A stretch of 64,000 nucleotides of DNA from Bubalus kerabau (taxonomy: Eukaryota; Chordata; Mammalia; Artiodactyla; Bovidae). The stretch spans positions 1,116,001 through 1,180,000 of the forward strand of contig NW_026577926.1 in NCBI RefSeq assembly GCF_029407905.1, given 5' to 3'. Every line of letters starts with the position of its first letter. The stretch's first letter is position 1. The notes below the pieces were generated by a model. That model was given only the letters and a program-made list of their open reading frames with translations. It had not been told where the DNA came from and did not search any database. Shown here piece by piece: positions 1-9,420 of this stretch. The translations under genes and the position numbers were made by a program.

Positions 1-343
1 GCGCTATCGCGCCTGGGCGCAGAGCTGGAGCTCCGCCGCTCTGGCAGCTCGCTCGGTCCTTCCCAGTAACAGGCCCGCAACCCCTCTCTTCTCTCCGGCG
101 TGCTGGGAACTGGGCTTCCAGGCCTGGGCACAGAGCACTTGCCCGGAGCTCTCTGCTCAGGGACTGGTTCCCCTGCGCTGGGGCTGTGCTCTCCCTAGCC
201 CAAACGCACCGGGGAGGGCCCCAAACCACATCCACACGACTCTACGCTGGGGGAGAGCTCCAGGGAAGCCCAGTCTGGCAGGCGCTTGCTGGGCACAAAC
301 GGAGTTTCCCTCTGGCTGTGGTGCTGCCTCCCCCAGCCAGGGG

Positions 344-369
344 CCCTGGGACCCTGATCCCCTCCGCCC
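344..369 (-). other. Canonical G-quadruplex pattern, one per monomer (first copy shown)
   Basis: The plus strand shows four C runs: CCC, TGGGA, CCC, TGAT, CCCC, TCCG, CCC. The minus strand therefore has four runs of at least three G with loops of 4, 4 and 5, fitting the usual G3+N1-7 rule. In most later monomers C359 is T, making the third loop TGATT and the run CCC, and the pattern survives (loops 4, 5, 5). The motif therefore recurs every 673 bases throughout the array, always on the same strand. Whether it folds is not shown by sequence. Confidence 0.6.
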
Positions 370-422
370 AGCGCTTAGTCTGGGCGGCCAAGCAACCGCT
401 TGGGAAGGCAGCCCTGGGCGCT

Positions 423-441
423 CTCTTTGCCTGACAAAGAG
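423..441. repeat. Perfect short inverted repeat, 7-bp arms, 5-base loop (once per monomer)
   Basis: CTCTTTG-CCTGA-CAAAGAG is self-complementary across a five-base loop. Variable site 434 lies in the loop (A in most monomers, G in monomers 51, 62, 65 and 67), so the arms are unaffected. It could form a small hairpin in RNA or cruciform DNA. No T run or other terminator context follows, and no function is implied. Confidence 0.5.
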
Positions 442-626
442 CTCTGCTTGCGGGAGGCTTTGGCAGTTTGCACACCCCCGGCCCCTGAGCCTTCTGCAAA
501 GAGGCCTGGCTCCTAGGTCCAAAGGGAAGGCCAGAGCGGAGCTGAGGCCAGCCAGGCGCCAGGCACGTCTCCCACACTCCCGCAGCCTGCTCCTTCCCGG
601 GCGAGAAGGCTAGAAGCTGGGGAGCG

Positions 627-645
627 CTGGGCGAGGCTCGCCCAG
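627..645. repeat. Near-perfect palindrome, 9-bp arms around one base (once per monomer)
   Basis: CTGGGCGAG-G-CTCGCCCAG is an inverted repeat with 9-bp arms and a single central G. It recurs in nearly every monomer and is the strongest dyad in the unit. Monomer 59 has changes here (39656-39663, GATGGACGAGG), which break the left arm. It could be a protein-binding dyad or a cruciform-prone element; sequence alone does not decide. Confidence 0.55.
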
Positions 646-2019
646 GCCAGAGCAGCCTCTCGGCCGGGGCTCTGCGCTATCGCGCCTGGGCGCAGAGCTG
701 GAGCTCCGCCGCTCTGGCAGCTCGCTCGGTCCTTCCCAGTAACAGGCCCGCAACCCCTCTCTTCTCTCCGGCGTGCTGGGAACTGGGCTTCCAGGCCTGG
801 GCACAGAGCACTTGCCCGGAGCTCTCTGCTCAGGGACTGGTTCCCCTGCGCTGGGGCTGTGCTCTCCCTAGCCCAAACGCACCGGGGAGGGCCCCAAACC
901 ACATCCACACGACTCTACGCTGGGGGAGAGCTCCAGGGAAGCCCAGTCTGGCAGGCGCTTGCTGGGCACAAACGGAGTTTCCCTCTGGCTGTGGTGCTGC
1001 CTCCCCCAGCCAGGGGCCCTGGGACCCTGATCCCCTCCGCCCAGCGCTTAGTCTGGGCGGCCAAGCAACCGCTTGGGAAGGCAGCCCTGGGCGCTCTCTT
1101 TGCCTGACAAAGAGCTCTGCTTGCGGGAGGCTTTGGCAGTTTGCACAGCCCCGGCCCCTGAGCCTTCTGCAAAGAGGCCTGGCTCCTAGGTCCAAAGGGA
1201 AGGCCAGAGCGGAGCTGAGGCCAGCCAGGCGCCAGGCACGTCTCCCACACTCCCGCAGCCTGCTCCTTCCCGGGCGAGAAGGCTAGAAGCTGGGGAGCGC
1301 TGGGCGAGGCTCGCCCAGGCCAGAGCAGCCTCTCGGCCGGGGCTCTGCGCTATCGCGCCTGGGCGCAGAGCTGGAGCTCCGCAGCTCTGGCAGCTCGCTC
1401 GGTCCTTCCCAGTAACAGGACCGCAACCCCTCTCTTCTCTCCGGCGTGCTGGGAAGTGGGCTTCCAGGCCTGGGCACAGAGCACTTGCCCGGAGCTCTCT
1501 GCTCAGGGACTGGTTCCCCTGCGCTGGGGCTGTGCTCTCCCTAGCCCAAACGCACCGGGGAGGGCCCCAAACCACATCCACACGACTCTACGCTGGGGGA
1601 GAGCTCCAGGGAAGCCCAGTCTGGCAGGCGCTTGCTGGGCACAAACGGAGTTTCCCTCTGGCTGTGGTGCTGCCTCCCCCAGCCAGGGGCCCTGGGACCC
1701 TGATCCCCTCCGCCCAGCGCTTAGTCTGGGCGGCCAAGCAACCGCTTGGGAAGGCAGCCCTGGGCGCTCTCTTTGCCTGACAAAGAGCTCTGCTTGCGGG
1801 AGGCTTTGGCAGTTTGCACACCCCCGGCCCCTGAGCCTTCTGCAAAGAGGCCTGGCTCCTAGGTCCAAAGGGAAGGCCAGAGCGGAGCTGAGGCCAGCCA
1901 GGCGCCAGGCACGTCTCCCACACTCCCGCAGCCTGCTCCTTCCCGGGCGAGAACGCTAGAAGCTGGGGAGCGCTGGGCGAGGCTCGCCCAGGCCAGAGCA
2001 GCCTCTCGGCCGGGGCTCT

Positions 2020-2691
2020 GCGCTATCGCGCCTGGGCGCAGAGCTGGAGCTCCGCCGCTCTGGCAGCTCGCTCGGTCCTTCCCAGTAACAGGCCCGCAAC
2101 CCCTCTCTTCTCTCCGGCGTGCTGGGTCCGGGCTTCCAGGCCTGGGCACAGAGCACTTGCCTGGAGCTCTCTGCTCAGGGACTGGTTCCCCTGCGCTGGG
2201 GCTGTGCTCTCCCTAGCCCAATCGCACCGGGGAAGGCCCCAAACCACATCCACACGACTCTACGCTGGGGGAGAGCTCCAGGGAAGCCCAGTCTGGCAGG
2301 CGCTTGCTGGGCACAAACGGAGTTTCCCTCTGGCTGTGGTGCTGCCTCCCCCAGCCAGGGGCCCTGGGACCCTGATCCCCTCCGCCCAGCGCTTAGTCTG
2401 GGCGGCCAAGCAACCGCTTGGGAAGGCAGCCCTGGGCGCTCTCTTTGCCTGACAAAGAGCTCTGCTTGCGGGAGGCTTTGGCAGTTTGCACACCCCCGGC
2501 CCCTGAGCCTTCTGCAAAGAGGCCTGGCCCCTAGGTCCAAAGGGAAGGCGAGAGCGGAGCTGAGGCCAGCCAGGCGCCAGGCACGTCTCCCACACTCCCG
2601 CAGCCTGCTCCTTCCCGGGCGAGAACGCTAGAAGCTGGGGAGCGCTGGGCGAGGCTCGCCCAGGCCAGAGCAGCCTCTCGGCCGGGGCTCT
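2020..2691 (+). repeat. Monomer 4: divergent unit with one-base deletion
   Basis: This 672-base unit carries several changes not seen in its neighbours. Near 2125 the usual GGGAACTGGG reads GGGTCCGGG, one base shorter. TTGCCTGGAGC replaces TTGCCCGGAGC near 2160, AATCGCACC replaces AAACGCACC near 2222, A216 is present, and GGCCCCTAGG and GGCGAGAGC variants occur near 2526-2550. The last two are shared with monomers 13, 14, 17 and 18, which suggests shared ancestry by exchange. Confidence 0.75.
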
Positions 2692-5600
2692 GCGCTATCG
2701 CGCCTGGGCGCAGAGCTGGAGCTCCGCCGCTCTGGCAGCTCGCTCGGTCCTTCCCAGTAACAGGCCCGCAACCCCTCTCTTCTCTCCGGCGTGCTGGGAA
2801 GTGGGCTTCCAGGCCTGGGCACAGAGCACTTGCCCGGAGCTCTCTGCTCAGGGACTGGTTCCCCTGCGCTGGGGCTGTGCTCTCCCTAGCCCAAACGCAC
2901 CGGGGAGGGCCCCAAACCACATCCACACGACTCTACGCTGGGGGAGAGCTCCAGGGAAGCCCAGTCTGGCAGGCGCTTGCTGGGCACAAACGGAGTTTCC
3001 CTCTGGCTGTGGTGCTGCCTCCCCCAGCCAGGGGCCCTGGGACCCTGATCCCCTCCGCCCAGCGCTTAGTCTGGGCGGCCAAGCAACCGCTTGGGAAGGC
3101 AGCCCTGGGCGCTCTCTTTGCCTGACAAAGAGCTCTGCTTGCGGGAGGCTTTGGCAGTTTGCACACCCCCGGCCCCTGAGCCTTCTGCAAAGAGGCCTGG
3201 CTCCTAGGTCCAAAGGGAAGGCCAGAGCGGAGCTGAGGCCAGCCAGGCGCCAGGCACGTCTCCCACACTCCCGCAGCCTGCTCCTTCCCGGGCGAGAAGG
3301 CTAGAAGCTGGGGAGCGCTGGGCGAGGCTCGCCCAGGCCAGAGCAGCCTCTCGGCCGGGGCTCTGCGCTATCGCGCCTGGGCGCAGAGCTGGAGCTCCGC
3401 CGCTCTGGCAGCTCGCTCGGTCCTTCCCAGTAACAGGCCCGCAACCCCTCTCTTCTCTCCGGCGTGCTGGGAACTGGGCTTCCAGGCCTGGGCACAGAGC
3501 ACTTGCCCGGAGCTCTCTGCTCAGGGACTGGTTCCCCTGCGCTGGGGCTGTGCTCTCCCTAGCCCAAACGCAACGGGGAGGGCCCCAAACCACATCCACA
3601 CGACTCTACGCTGGGGGAGAGCTCCAGGGAAGCCCAGTCTGGCAGGCGCTTGCTGGGCACAAACGGAGTTTTCCTCTGGCTGTGGTGCTGCCTCCCCCAG
3701 CCAGGGGCCCTGGGACCCTGATCCCCTCCGCCCAGCGCTTAGTCTGGGCGGCCAAGCAACCGCTTGGGAATGCAGCCCTGGGCGCTCTCTTTGCCTGACA
3801 AAGAGCTCTGCTTGCGGGAGGCTTTGGCAGTTTGCACACCCCCGGCCCCTGAGCCTTCTGCAAAGAGGCCTGGCTCCTAGGTCCAAAGGGAAGGCCAGAG
3901 CGGAGCTGAGGCCAGCCAGGCGCCAGGCACGTCTCCCACACTCCCGCAGCCTGCTCCTTCCCGGGCGAGAACGCTAGAAGCTGGGGAGCGCTGGGCGAGG
4001 CTCGCCCAGGCCAGAGCAGCCTCTCGGCCGGGGCTCTGCGCTATCGCGCCTGGGCGCAGAGCTGGAGCTCCGCCGCTCTGGCAGCTCGCTCGGTCCTTCC
4101 CAGTAACAGGCCCGCAACCCCTCTCTTCTCTCCGGCGTGCTGGGAACTGGGCTTCCAGGCCTGGGCACAGAGCACTTGCCCGGAGCTCTCTGCTCAGGGA
4201 CTGGTTCCCCTGCGCTGGGGCTGTGCTCTCCCTAGCCCAAACGCACCGGGGAGGGCCCCAAACCACATCCACACGACTCTACGCTGGGGGAGAGCTCCAG
4301 GGAAGCCCAGTCTGGCAGGCGCTTGCTGGGCACAAACGGAGTTTCCCTCTGGCTGTGGTGCTGCCTCCCCCAGCCAGGGGCCCTGGGACCCTGATTCCCT
4401 CCGCCCAGCGCTTAGTCTGGGCGGCCAAGCAACCGCTTGGGAAGGCAGCCCTGGGCGCTCTCTTTGCCTGACAAAGAGCTCTGCTTGCGGGAGGCTTTGG
4501 CAGTTTGCACACCCCCGGCCCCTGAGCCTTCTGCAAAGAGGCCTGGCTCCTAGGTCCAAAGGGAAGGCCAGAGCGGAGCTGAGGCCAGCCAGGCGCCAGG
4601 CACGTCTCCCACACTCCCGCAGCCTGCTCCTTCCCGGGCGAGAACGCTAGAAGCTGGGGAGCGCTGGGCGAGGCTCGCCCAGGCCAGAGCAGCCTCTCGG
4701 CCGGGGCTCTGCGCTATCGCGCCTGGGCGCAGAGCTGGAGCTCCGCCGCTCTGGCAGCTCGCTCGGTCCTTCCCAGTAACAGGCCCGCAACCCCTCTCTT
4801 CTCTCCGGCGTGCTGGGAACTGGGCTTCCAGGCCTGGGCACAGAGCACTTGCCCGGAGCTCTCTGCTCAGGGACTGGTTCCCCTGCGCTGGGGCTGTGCT
4901 CTCCCTAGCCCAAACGCACCGGGGAGGGCCCCAAACCACATCCACACGACTCTACGCTGGGGGAGAGCTCCAGGGAAGCCCAGTCTGGCAGGCGCTTGCT
5001 GGGCACAAACGGAGTTTCCCTCTGGCTGTGGTGCTGCCTCCCCCAGCCAGGGGCCCTGGGACCCTGATCCCCTCCGCCCAGCGCTTAGTCTGGGCGGCCA
5101 AGCAACCGCTTGGGAAGGCAGCCCTGGGCGCTCTCTTTGCCTGACAAAGAGCTCTGCTTGCGGGAGGCTTTGGCAGTTTGCACACCCCCGGCCCCTGAGC
5201 CTTCTGCAAAGAGGCCTGGCTCCTAGGTCCAAAGGGAAGGCCAGAGCGGAGCTGAGGCCAGCCAGGCGCCAGGCACGTCTCCCACACTCCCGCAGCCTGC
5301 TCCTTCCCGGGCGAGAAGGCTAGAAGCTGGGGAGCGCTGGGCGAGGCTCGCCCAGGCCAGAGCAGCCTCTCGGCCGGGGCTCTGCGCTATCGCGCCTGGG
5401 CGCAGAGCTGGAGCTCCGCCGCTCTGGCAGCTCGCTCGGTCCTTCCCAGTAACAGGCCCGCAACCCCTCTCTTCTCTCCGGCGTGCTGGGAACTGGGCTT
5501 CCAGGCCTGGGCACAGAGCACTTGCCCGGAGCTCTCTGCTCAGGGACTGGTTCCCCTGCGCTGGGGCTGTGCTCTCCCTAGCCCAAACGCACCGGGGAGG

Positions 5601-6729
5601 GCCCCAAACCACATCCACACGACTCTACGCTGGGGGAGAGCTCCAGGGAAGCCCAGTCTGGCAGGCGCTTGCTGGGCACAAACGGAGTTTCCCTCTGGCT
5701 GTGGTGCTGCCTCCCCCAGCCAGGGGACCTGGGACCCTGATCCCCTCCGCCCAGCGCTTAGTCTGGGCGGCCAAGCAACCGCTTGGGAAGGCAGCCCTGG
5801 GCGCTCTCTTTGCCTGACAAAGAGCTCTGCTTGCGGGAGGCTTTGGCAGTTTGCACACCCCCGGCCCCTGAGCCTTCTGCAAAGAGGCCTGGCTCCTAGG
5901 TCCAAAGGGAAGGCCAGAGCGGAGCTGAGGCCAGCCAGGCGCCAGGCACGTCTCCCACACTCCCGCAGCCTGCTCCTTCCCGGGCGAGAACGCTAGAAGC
6001 TGGGGAGCGCTGGGCGAGGCTCGCCCAGGCCAGAGCAGCCTCTCGGCCGGGGCTCTGCGCTATCGCGCCTGGGCGCAGAGCTGGAGCTCCGCCGCTCTGG
6101 CAGCTCGCTCGGTCCTTCCCAGTAACAGGCCCGCAACCCCTCTCTTCTCTCCGGCGTGCTGGGAACTGGGCTTCCAGGCCTGGGCACAGAGCACTTGCCC
6201 GGAGCTCTCTGCTCAGGGACTGGTTCCCCTGCGCTGGGGCTGTGCTCTCCCTAGCCCAAACGCACCGGGGAGGGCCCCAAACCACATCCACACGACTCTA
6301 CGCTGGGGGAGAGCTCCAGGGAAGCCCAGTCTGGCAGGCGCTTGCTGGGCACAAACGGAGTTTCCCTCTGGCTGTGGTGCTGCCTCCCCCAGCCAGGGGC
6401 CCTGGGACCCTGATCCCCTCCGCCCAGCGCTTAGTCTGGGCGGCCAAGCAACCGCTTGGGAAGGCAGCCCTGGGCGCTCTCTTTGCCTGACAAAGAGCTC
6501 TGCTTGCGGGAGGCTTTGGCAGTTTGCACACCCCCGGCCCCTGAGCCTTCTGCAAAGAGGCCTGGCTCCTAGGTCCAAAGGGAAGGCCAGAGCGGAGCTG
6601 AGGCCAGCCAGGCGCCAGGCACGTCTCCCACACTCCCGCAGCCTGCTCCTTCCCGGGCGAGAACGCTAGAAGCTGGGGAGCGCTGGGCGAGGCTCGCCCA
6701 GGCCAGAGCAGCCTCTCGGCCGGGGCTCT

Positions 6730-9420
6730 GCGCTATCGCGCCTGGGCGCAGAGCTGGAGCTCCGCCGCTCTGGCAGCTCGCTCGGTCCTTCCCAGTAACA
6801 GGCCCGCAACCCCTCTCTTCTCTCCGGCGTGCTGGGAACCGGGCTTCCAGGCCTGGGCACAGAGCACTTGCCCGGAGCTCTCTGCTCAGGGACTGGTTCC
6901 CCTGCGCTGGGGCTGTGCTCTCCCTAGCCCAAACGCACCGGGGAGGGCCCCAAACCACATCCACACGACTCTACGCTGGGGGAGAGCTCCAGGGAAGCCC
7001 AGTCTGGCAGGCGCTTGCTGGGCACAAACGGAGTTTCCCTCTGGCTGTGGTGCTGCCTCCCCCAGCCAGGGGCCCTGGGACCCTGATTCCCTCCGCCCAG
7101 CGCTTAGTCTGGGCGGCCAAGCAACCGCTTGGGAATGCAGCCCTGGGCGCTCTCTTTGCCTGACAAAGAGCTCTGCTTGCGGGAGGCTTTGGCAGTTTGC
7201 ACAGCCCCGGCCCCTGAGCCTTCTGCAAAGAGGCCTGGCTCCTAGGTCCAAAGGGAAGGCCAGAGCGGAGCTGAGGCCAGCCAGGCGCCAGGCACGTCTC
7301 CCACACTCCCGCAGCCTGCTCCTTCCCGAGCGAGAACGCTAGAAGCTGGGGAGCGCTGGGCGAGGCTCGCCCAGGCCAGAGCAGCCTCTCGGCCGGGGCT
7401 CTGCGCTATCGCGCCTGGGCGCAGAGCTGGAGCTCCGCCGCTCTGGCAGCTCGCTCGGTCCTTCCCAGTAACAGGCCCGCAACCCCTCTCTTCTCTCCGG
7501 CGTGCTGGGAACCGGGCTTCCAGGCCTGGGCACAGAGCACTTGCCCGGAGCTCTCTGCTCAGGGACTGGTTCCCCTGCGCTGGGGCTGTGCTCTCCCTAG
7601 CCCAAACGCACCGGGGAAGGCCCCAAACCACATCCACACGACTCTACGCTGGGGGAGAGCTCCAGGGAAGCCCAGTCTGGCAGGCGCTTGCTGGGCACAA
7701 ACGGAGTTTCCCTCTGGCTGTGGTGCTGCCTCCCCCAGCCAGGGGCCCTGGGACCCTGATTCCCTCCGCCCAGCGCTTAGTCTGGGCGGCCAAGCAACCG
7801 CTTGGGAATGCAGCCCTGGGCGCTCTCTTTGCCTGACAAAGAGCTCTGCTTGCGGGAGGCTTTGGCAGTTTGCACACCCCCGGCCCCTGAGCCTTCTGCA
7901 AAGAGGCCTGGCTCCTAGGTCCAAAGGGAAGGCCAGAGCGGAGCTGAGGCCAGCCAGGCGCCAGGCACGTCTCCCACACTCCCGCAGCCTGCTCCTTCCC
8001 GGGCGAGAACGCTAGAAGCTGGGGAGCGCTGGGCGAGGCTCGCCCAGGCCAGAGCAGCCTCTCGGCCGGGGCTCTGCGCTATCGCGTCTGGGCGCAGAGC
8101 TGGAGCTCCGCCGCTCTGGCAGCTCGCTCGGTCCTTCCCAGTAACAGGCCCGCAACCCCTCTCTTCTCTCCGGCGTGCTGGGAACTGGGCTTCAGGCCTG
8201 GGCACAGAGCACTTGCCCGGAGCTCTCTGCTCAGGGACTGGTTCCCCTGCGCTGGGGCTGTGCTCTCCCTAGCCCAAACGCACCGGGGAGGGCCCCAAAC
8301 CACATCCACACGACTCTACGCTGGGGGAGAGCTCCAGGGAAGCCCAGTCTGGCAGGCGCTTGCTGGGCACAAACGGAGTTTCCCTCTGGCTGTGGTGCTG
8401 CCTCCCCCAGCCAGGGGCCCTGGGACCCTGATCCCCTCCGCCCAGCGCTTAGTCTGGGCGGCCAAGCAACCGCTTGGGAAGGCAGCCCTGGGCGCTCTCT
8501 TTGCCTGACAAAGAGCTCTGCTTGCGGGAGGCTTTGGCAGTTTGCACACCCCCGGCCCCTGAGCCTTCTGCAAAGAGGCCTGGCCCCTAGGTCCAAAGGG
8601 AAGGCGAGAGCGGAGCTGAGGCCAGCCAGGCGCCAGGCACGTCTCCCACACTCCCGCAGCCTGCTCCTTCCCGGGCGAGAAGGCTAGAAGCCGGGGAGCG
8701 CTGGGCGAGGCTCGCCCAGGCCAGAGCAGCCTCTCGGCCGGGGCTCTGCGCTATCGCGCCTGGGCGCAGAGCTGGAGCTCCGCCGCTCTGGCAGCTCGCT
8801 CGGTCCTTCCCAGTAACAGGCCCGCAACCCCTCTCTTCTCTCCGGCGTGCTGGGAACCGGGCTTCCAGGCCTGGGCACAGAGCACTTGCCCGGAGCTCTC
8901 TGCTCAGGGACTGGTTCCCCTGCGCTGGGGCTGTGCTCTCCCTAGGCCAAACACACCGGGGAGGGCCCCAAACCACATCCACACGACTCTACGCTGGGGG
9001 AGAGCTCCAGGGAAGCCCAGTCTGGCAGGCGCTTGCTGGGCACAAACGGAGTTTCCCTCTGGCTGTGGTGCTGCCTCCCCCAGCCAGGGGCCCTGGGACC
9101 CTGATCCCCTCCGCCCAGCGCTTAGTCTGGGCGGCCAAGCAACCGCTTGGGAAGGCAGCCCTGGGCGCTCTCTTTGCCTGACAAAGAGCTCTGCTTGCGG
9201 GAGGCTTTGGCAGTTTGCACACCCCGGGCCCCTGAGCCTTCTGCAAAGAGGCCTGGCCCCTAGGTCCAAAGGGAAGGCGAGAGCGGAGCTGAGGCCAGCC
9301 AGGCGCCAGGCACGTCTCCCACACTCCCGCAGCCTGCTCCTTCCCGGGCGAGAACGCTAGAAGCTGGGGAGCGCTGGGCGAGGCTCGCCCAGGCCAGAGC
9401 AGCCTCTCGGCCGGGGCTCT
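6730..9420 (+). repeat. Four-monomer higher-order repeat A, copy 1 (monomers 11-14, 2,691 bp)
   Basis: Monomer 11 has T359, T407, G475 and a CCCGAGCGAG variant near 7327. Monomer 12 has A216. Monomer 13 has TATCGCGTCTGG at its start, a deleted C near 8193 (GCTTCAGGCC) and a C511 variant. Monomer 14 has CTAGGCCAAACACACC near 8943 and CACCCCGGGCC near 9221. All these private markers recur in the same order 2,691 bases downstream, defining a four-unit higher-order repeat. Confidence 0.9.

Larger units (their letters stand above)
1..673 (+). repeat. Representative satellite monomer (monomer 1), reference for site numbering
   Basis: One full repeat unit from GCGCTATCGCG to just before its next occurrence. 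Landmarks within it are a GGAGCTCC palindrome near 28-35, a small inverted repeat CCAGGG-G-CCCTGG at 337-349, a minus-strand G-quadruplex pattern at 344-369, inverted repeats at 423-441 and 627-645, one CCTAGG near 513 and one CCCGGG near 597. Sites that vary among monomers are 130, 152, 214, 216, 335, 359, 391, 407, 434, 475, 502 and 608. Monomer 1 carries A130, T152, G214, G216, A335, C359, A391, G407, A434, C475, A502, G608. The start point is arbitrary, since a tandem repeat has no natural beginning here. Confidence 0.95.
1..6729 (+). repeat. Monomers 1-10: apparently older monomer type without clear multimer order
   Basis: These ten units mostly share A130 and T152, C359 (AGATCCC context rather than ATTCC), G407 and C475. 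The three bases near 107-109 vary between ACT and GTG (monomers 3 and 5, GGGAAGTGGG). Site 608 alternates between G (monomers 1, 2, 5, 8) and C. Monomer 6 has T407, monomer 7 has T359 and monomer 2 has G475, so the variants of later districts already appear singly here. I see no repeated multi-monomer block. The same haplotype returns as isolated units at 50468 and 58543. Confidence 0.7.

Noticed and set aside
331..349. CTCF-like core in the CCAGCCAGGGGCCCTGG segment, by analogy with some macrosatellites
   Set aside because: The spacing and G run do not fit the CTCF consensus well (the run is one base short and the upstream CC is misplaced). A motif scan would be needed to revive it.
157..908. 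Recurrent reverse-strand reading frames of 121, 111 and 131 codons and a forward frame of 82 codons in almost every monomer
   Set aside because: They overlap in several frames and tile the whole unit, as expected in GC-rich DNA with few stops. Variable sites change residues in all frames with no codon-position bias that I can see, single-base deletions are tolerated, and I recognise no domain or family.
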